A DNA stretch of 64,000 nt, taken from assembly GCF_000513895.2 (NCBI RefSeq), contig NZ_CP165782.1:806001-870000 (forward strand), written 5' to 3'. Positions 63,017-64,000 of this stretch are shown piece after piece. Position 1 is the first letter of the stretch; every line of letters begins with the position of its first letter. The notes under the pieces were generated by a model that was given only the letters and a program-made list of their open reading frames with translations, was not told where the DNA came from and ran no database searches. Source of the DNA: Ensifer sp. WSM1721 (GTDB lineage: Bacteria > Pseudomonadota > Alphaproteobacteria > Rhizobiales > Rhizobiaceae). Made by a program: the position numbers and the translations under genes.

Positions 63017-63955
63017 ATGGCTGAACCGAACGCGAAATCATCCGCCGAGAATGTCGATTCCGCGAGAGGTTTCGCCTTCGCACTTGCCGCCTACCTGCTT
63101 TGGGGTTTCCTGCCGTTTTTCATGAAGGCGGTAGCGCATATTCCTGCGGCGGAAGTCGTCGCGCACCGCATCGTCTGGTCGGTGCCTCTTGCCGGGCTCG
63201 TGCTCCTGTGGCTCGGCCGTACGCAAGAGATTAAGACTGCCCTGCGCTCCCCGCGGATGCTGAAGATGGCAACGCTGACGGCCGCCCTCATCACGGTCAA
63301 CTGGGGCATCTATGTCTGGGCGATCGGTGCCGGCCGGGCGATCGAGACGGCTCTCGGTTACTACATCAACCCGCTGTTCTCGATCTTTCTTGGTGCCGTG
63401 CTGCTCAAAGAAAGGCCGAATACGGCGCAGATGGTGGCGATTGCCCTTGCCGCCCTTGCCGTCGCCGTGCTTGCCTTCGACGCCGGCGGTCTTCCCTGGG
63501 TCTCGCTCGGGCTTTGCTTCTCCTGGGGCTTCTACGCCTTCTTCCGCAAGACCCTGCCGATCGGTCCCAATCAGGGTTTCTTCCTCGAAGTCCTGCTCCT
63601 CAGCGTGCCCGCGGCCGGCTACATCATCTGGCTCGAAGCTACGGGGCAGGGGCATTTCGGCGATACCAGCATGGCCGACGTCCTCCTGCTTCTGTCCTGC
63701 GGCATCGTCACGGCAGTGCCGCTGATGATCTATGCGAATGGCGCGAAGCTGCTCAGGCTTTCGACAATCGGCATCATGCAATACATCGCCCCGACGATGA
63801 TTTTCCTGATAGCGGTTTTCGTTTTCCACGAACCTTTCGGGACCGCAAAACTCGTCGCTTTCGTCCTGATCTGGGCCGCGCTCTTCACCTATTCGGGAGC
63901 GATGCTGGCCGAGAGCAGGGCCCGCCGTGCCGCCCAGCCGACACCGGCCGAGTGA
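63017..63955 (+). CDS. rarD: RarD-type EamA family transporter
   Basis: 312 aa from the ATG at 63017; a GTG-type extension to 62936 is unlikely. Ten hydrophobic helices in two EamA repeats are visible, starting GFAFALAAYLLWGFLPFFMK with AEVVAHRIVWSVPLAGLVLL, then ETALGYYINPLFSIFLGAVL and IGIMQYIAPTMIFLIAVFVF. These motifs mark the RarD subgroup of the drug/metabolite transporter family. The substrate is unknown. Confidence 0.9.
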   Translation: MAEPNAKSSAENVDSARGFAFALAAYLLWGFLPFFMKAVAHIPAAEVVAHRIVWSVPLAGLVLLWLGRTQEIKTALRSPRMLKMATLTAALITVNWGIYVWAIGAGRAIETALGYYINPLFSIFLGAVLLKERPNTAQMVAIALAALAVAVLAFDAGGLPWVSLGLCFSWGFYAFFRKTLPIGPNQGFFLEVLLLSVPAAGYIIWLEATGQGHFGDTSMADVLLLLSCGIVTAVPLMIYANGAKLLRLSTIGIMQYIAPTMIFLIAVFVFHEPFGTAKLVAFVLIWAALFTYSGAMLAESRARRAAQPTPAE

Positions 63956-63964
63956 GGCCGAAAA

Positions 63965-64000
63965 TCAGAGCCTGGAAATGATCTCGGTTTCGCCGTCGCG
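63965..64000 (-). CDS. 3' end of a further gene (cut by the window)
   Basis: The minus-strand frame entering at 64000 ends RDGETEIISRL and a TGA at 63965-63967, 10 bp past the convergent rarD stop. Only 11 codons are visible, so product and even reality cannot be settled; the codons look like normal coding sequence for this genome. Confidence 0.35.
   Translation of the reverse strand, partial: RDGETEIISRL

Overview
The window is GC-rich alphaproteobacterial chromosome and looks like Sinorhizobium/Ensifer. Supporting marks are the Porin_2-type RopA porin, a BA14K protein, the rpoZ-rel-acpS-lepB-rnc-era block, an arsenic operon built around the aquaglyceroporin aqpS, rkpK/lpsL surface-polysaccharide genes, a PhoX phosphatase and nadABC with nadQ. 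Gene content and order resemble what I recall of the S. meliloti chromosome, but the species cannot be fixed from this window. I found no rRNA, tRNA, CRISPR array or insertion sequence.

Layout. (1) About 1-8.0 kb is one end of an integrated phage or phage-satellite element, entirely on the minus strand. In transcription order it holds a P4-type integrase, an AlpA-like regulator, a small unknown protein, a RepA-like ATPase, an HNH nuclease, a large terminase, an unknown protein, a 0.66 kb non-coding block with duplicated palindromes, a MerR-like regulator between two terminators, and an HK97-type major capsid gene that runs off the left edge. (2) 8.0-8.8 kb is a junction with a possible decayed gene. 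(3) 8.8-13.7 kb has the porin, a BA14K protein, an alpha/beta hydrolase and a soluble lytic transglycosylase. (4) 13.9-23.5 kb is core housekeeping: dapA-smpB, a NYN nuclease, rpoZ, the (p)ppGpp enzyme Rel, a DUF3563 miniprotein, DUF2062, acpS, lepB, rnc and era. (5) 23.7-26.4 kb is the ars operon arsR-arsC(LMW type)-aqpS-arsC-arsH. (6) 26.5-38.0 kb has a GDPD phosphodiesterase, cyclopropane fatty acid synthase, Tex, a small secreted protein, rkpK, lpsL, an ArsR/AHSA1/VOC cassette, an L,D-transpeptidase lipoprotein and recO. (7) 38.1-46.1 kb has phoX with a Pho box, a DUF2339 membrane protein, an HD protein, a MOSC protein and an MFS transporter. (8) 46.2-53.6 kb has nadABC-sodC facing nadQ, a tyrosine-type phosphatase, an HD phosphohydrolase and ygfZ. 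(9) 53.7-64 kb has small secreted or unknown proteins, a NUDIX hydrolase, a SRAP protein, cysS, three tandem GFA-family genes, proline iminopeptidase, citramalate synthase, a RarD-type transporter and the last codons of a further gene.

How the parts work together. The ars genes form one tightly overlapping unit with an ArsR-type palindrome over the arsR start. nadABC makes quinolinate-derived NAD. A perfect 10-bp-arm palindrome at its promoter, together with a nadQ gene at the far end of the locus, gives a closed regulatory circuit. rpoZ and rel lie next to each other, which suits stringent control. Interspersed palindromic elements sit after DUF3563, between era and arsH, and inside the nad operon. 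The least explained sequence is the repeat-rich non-coding block in the integrated element.
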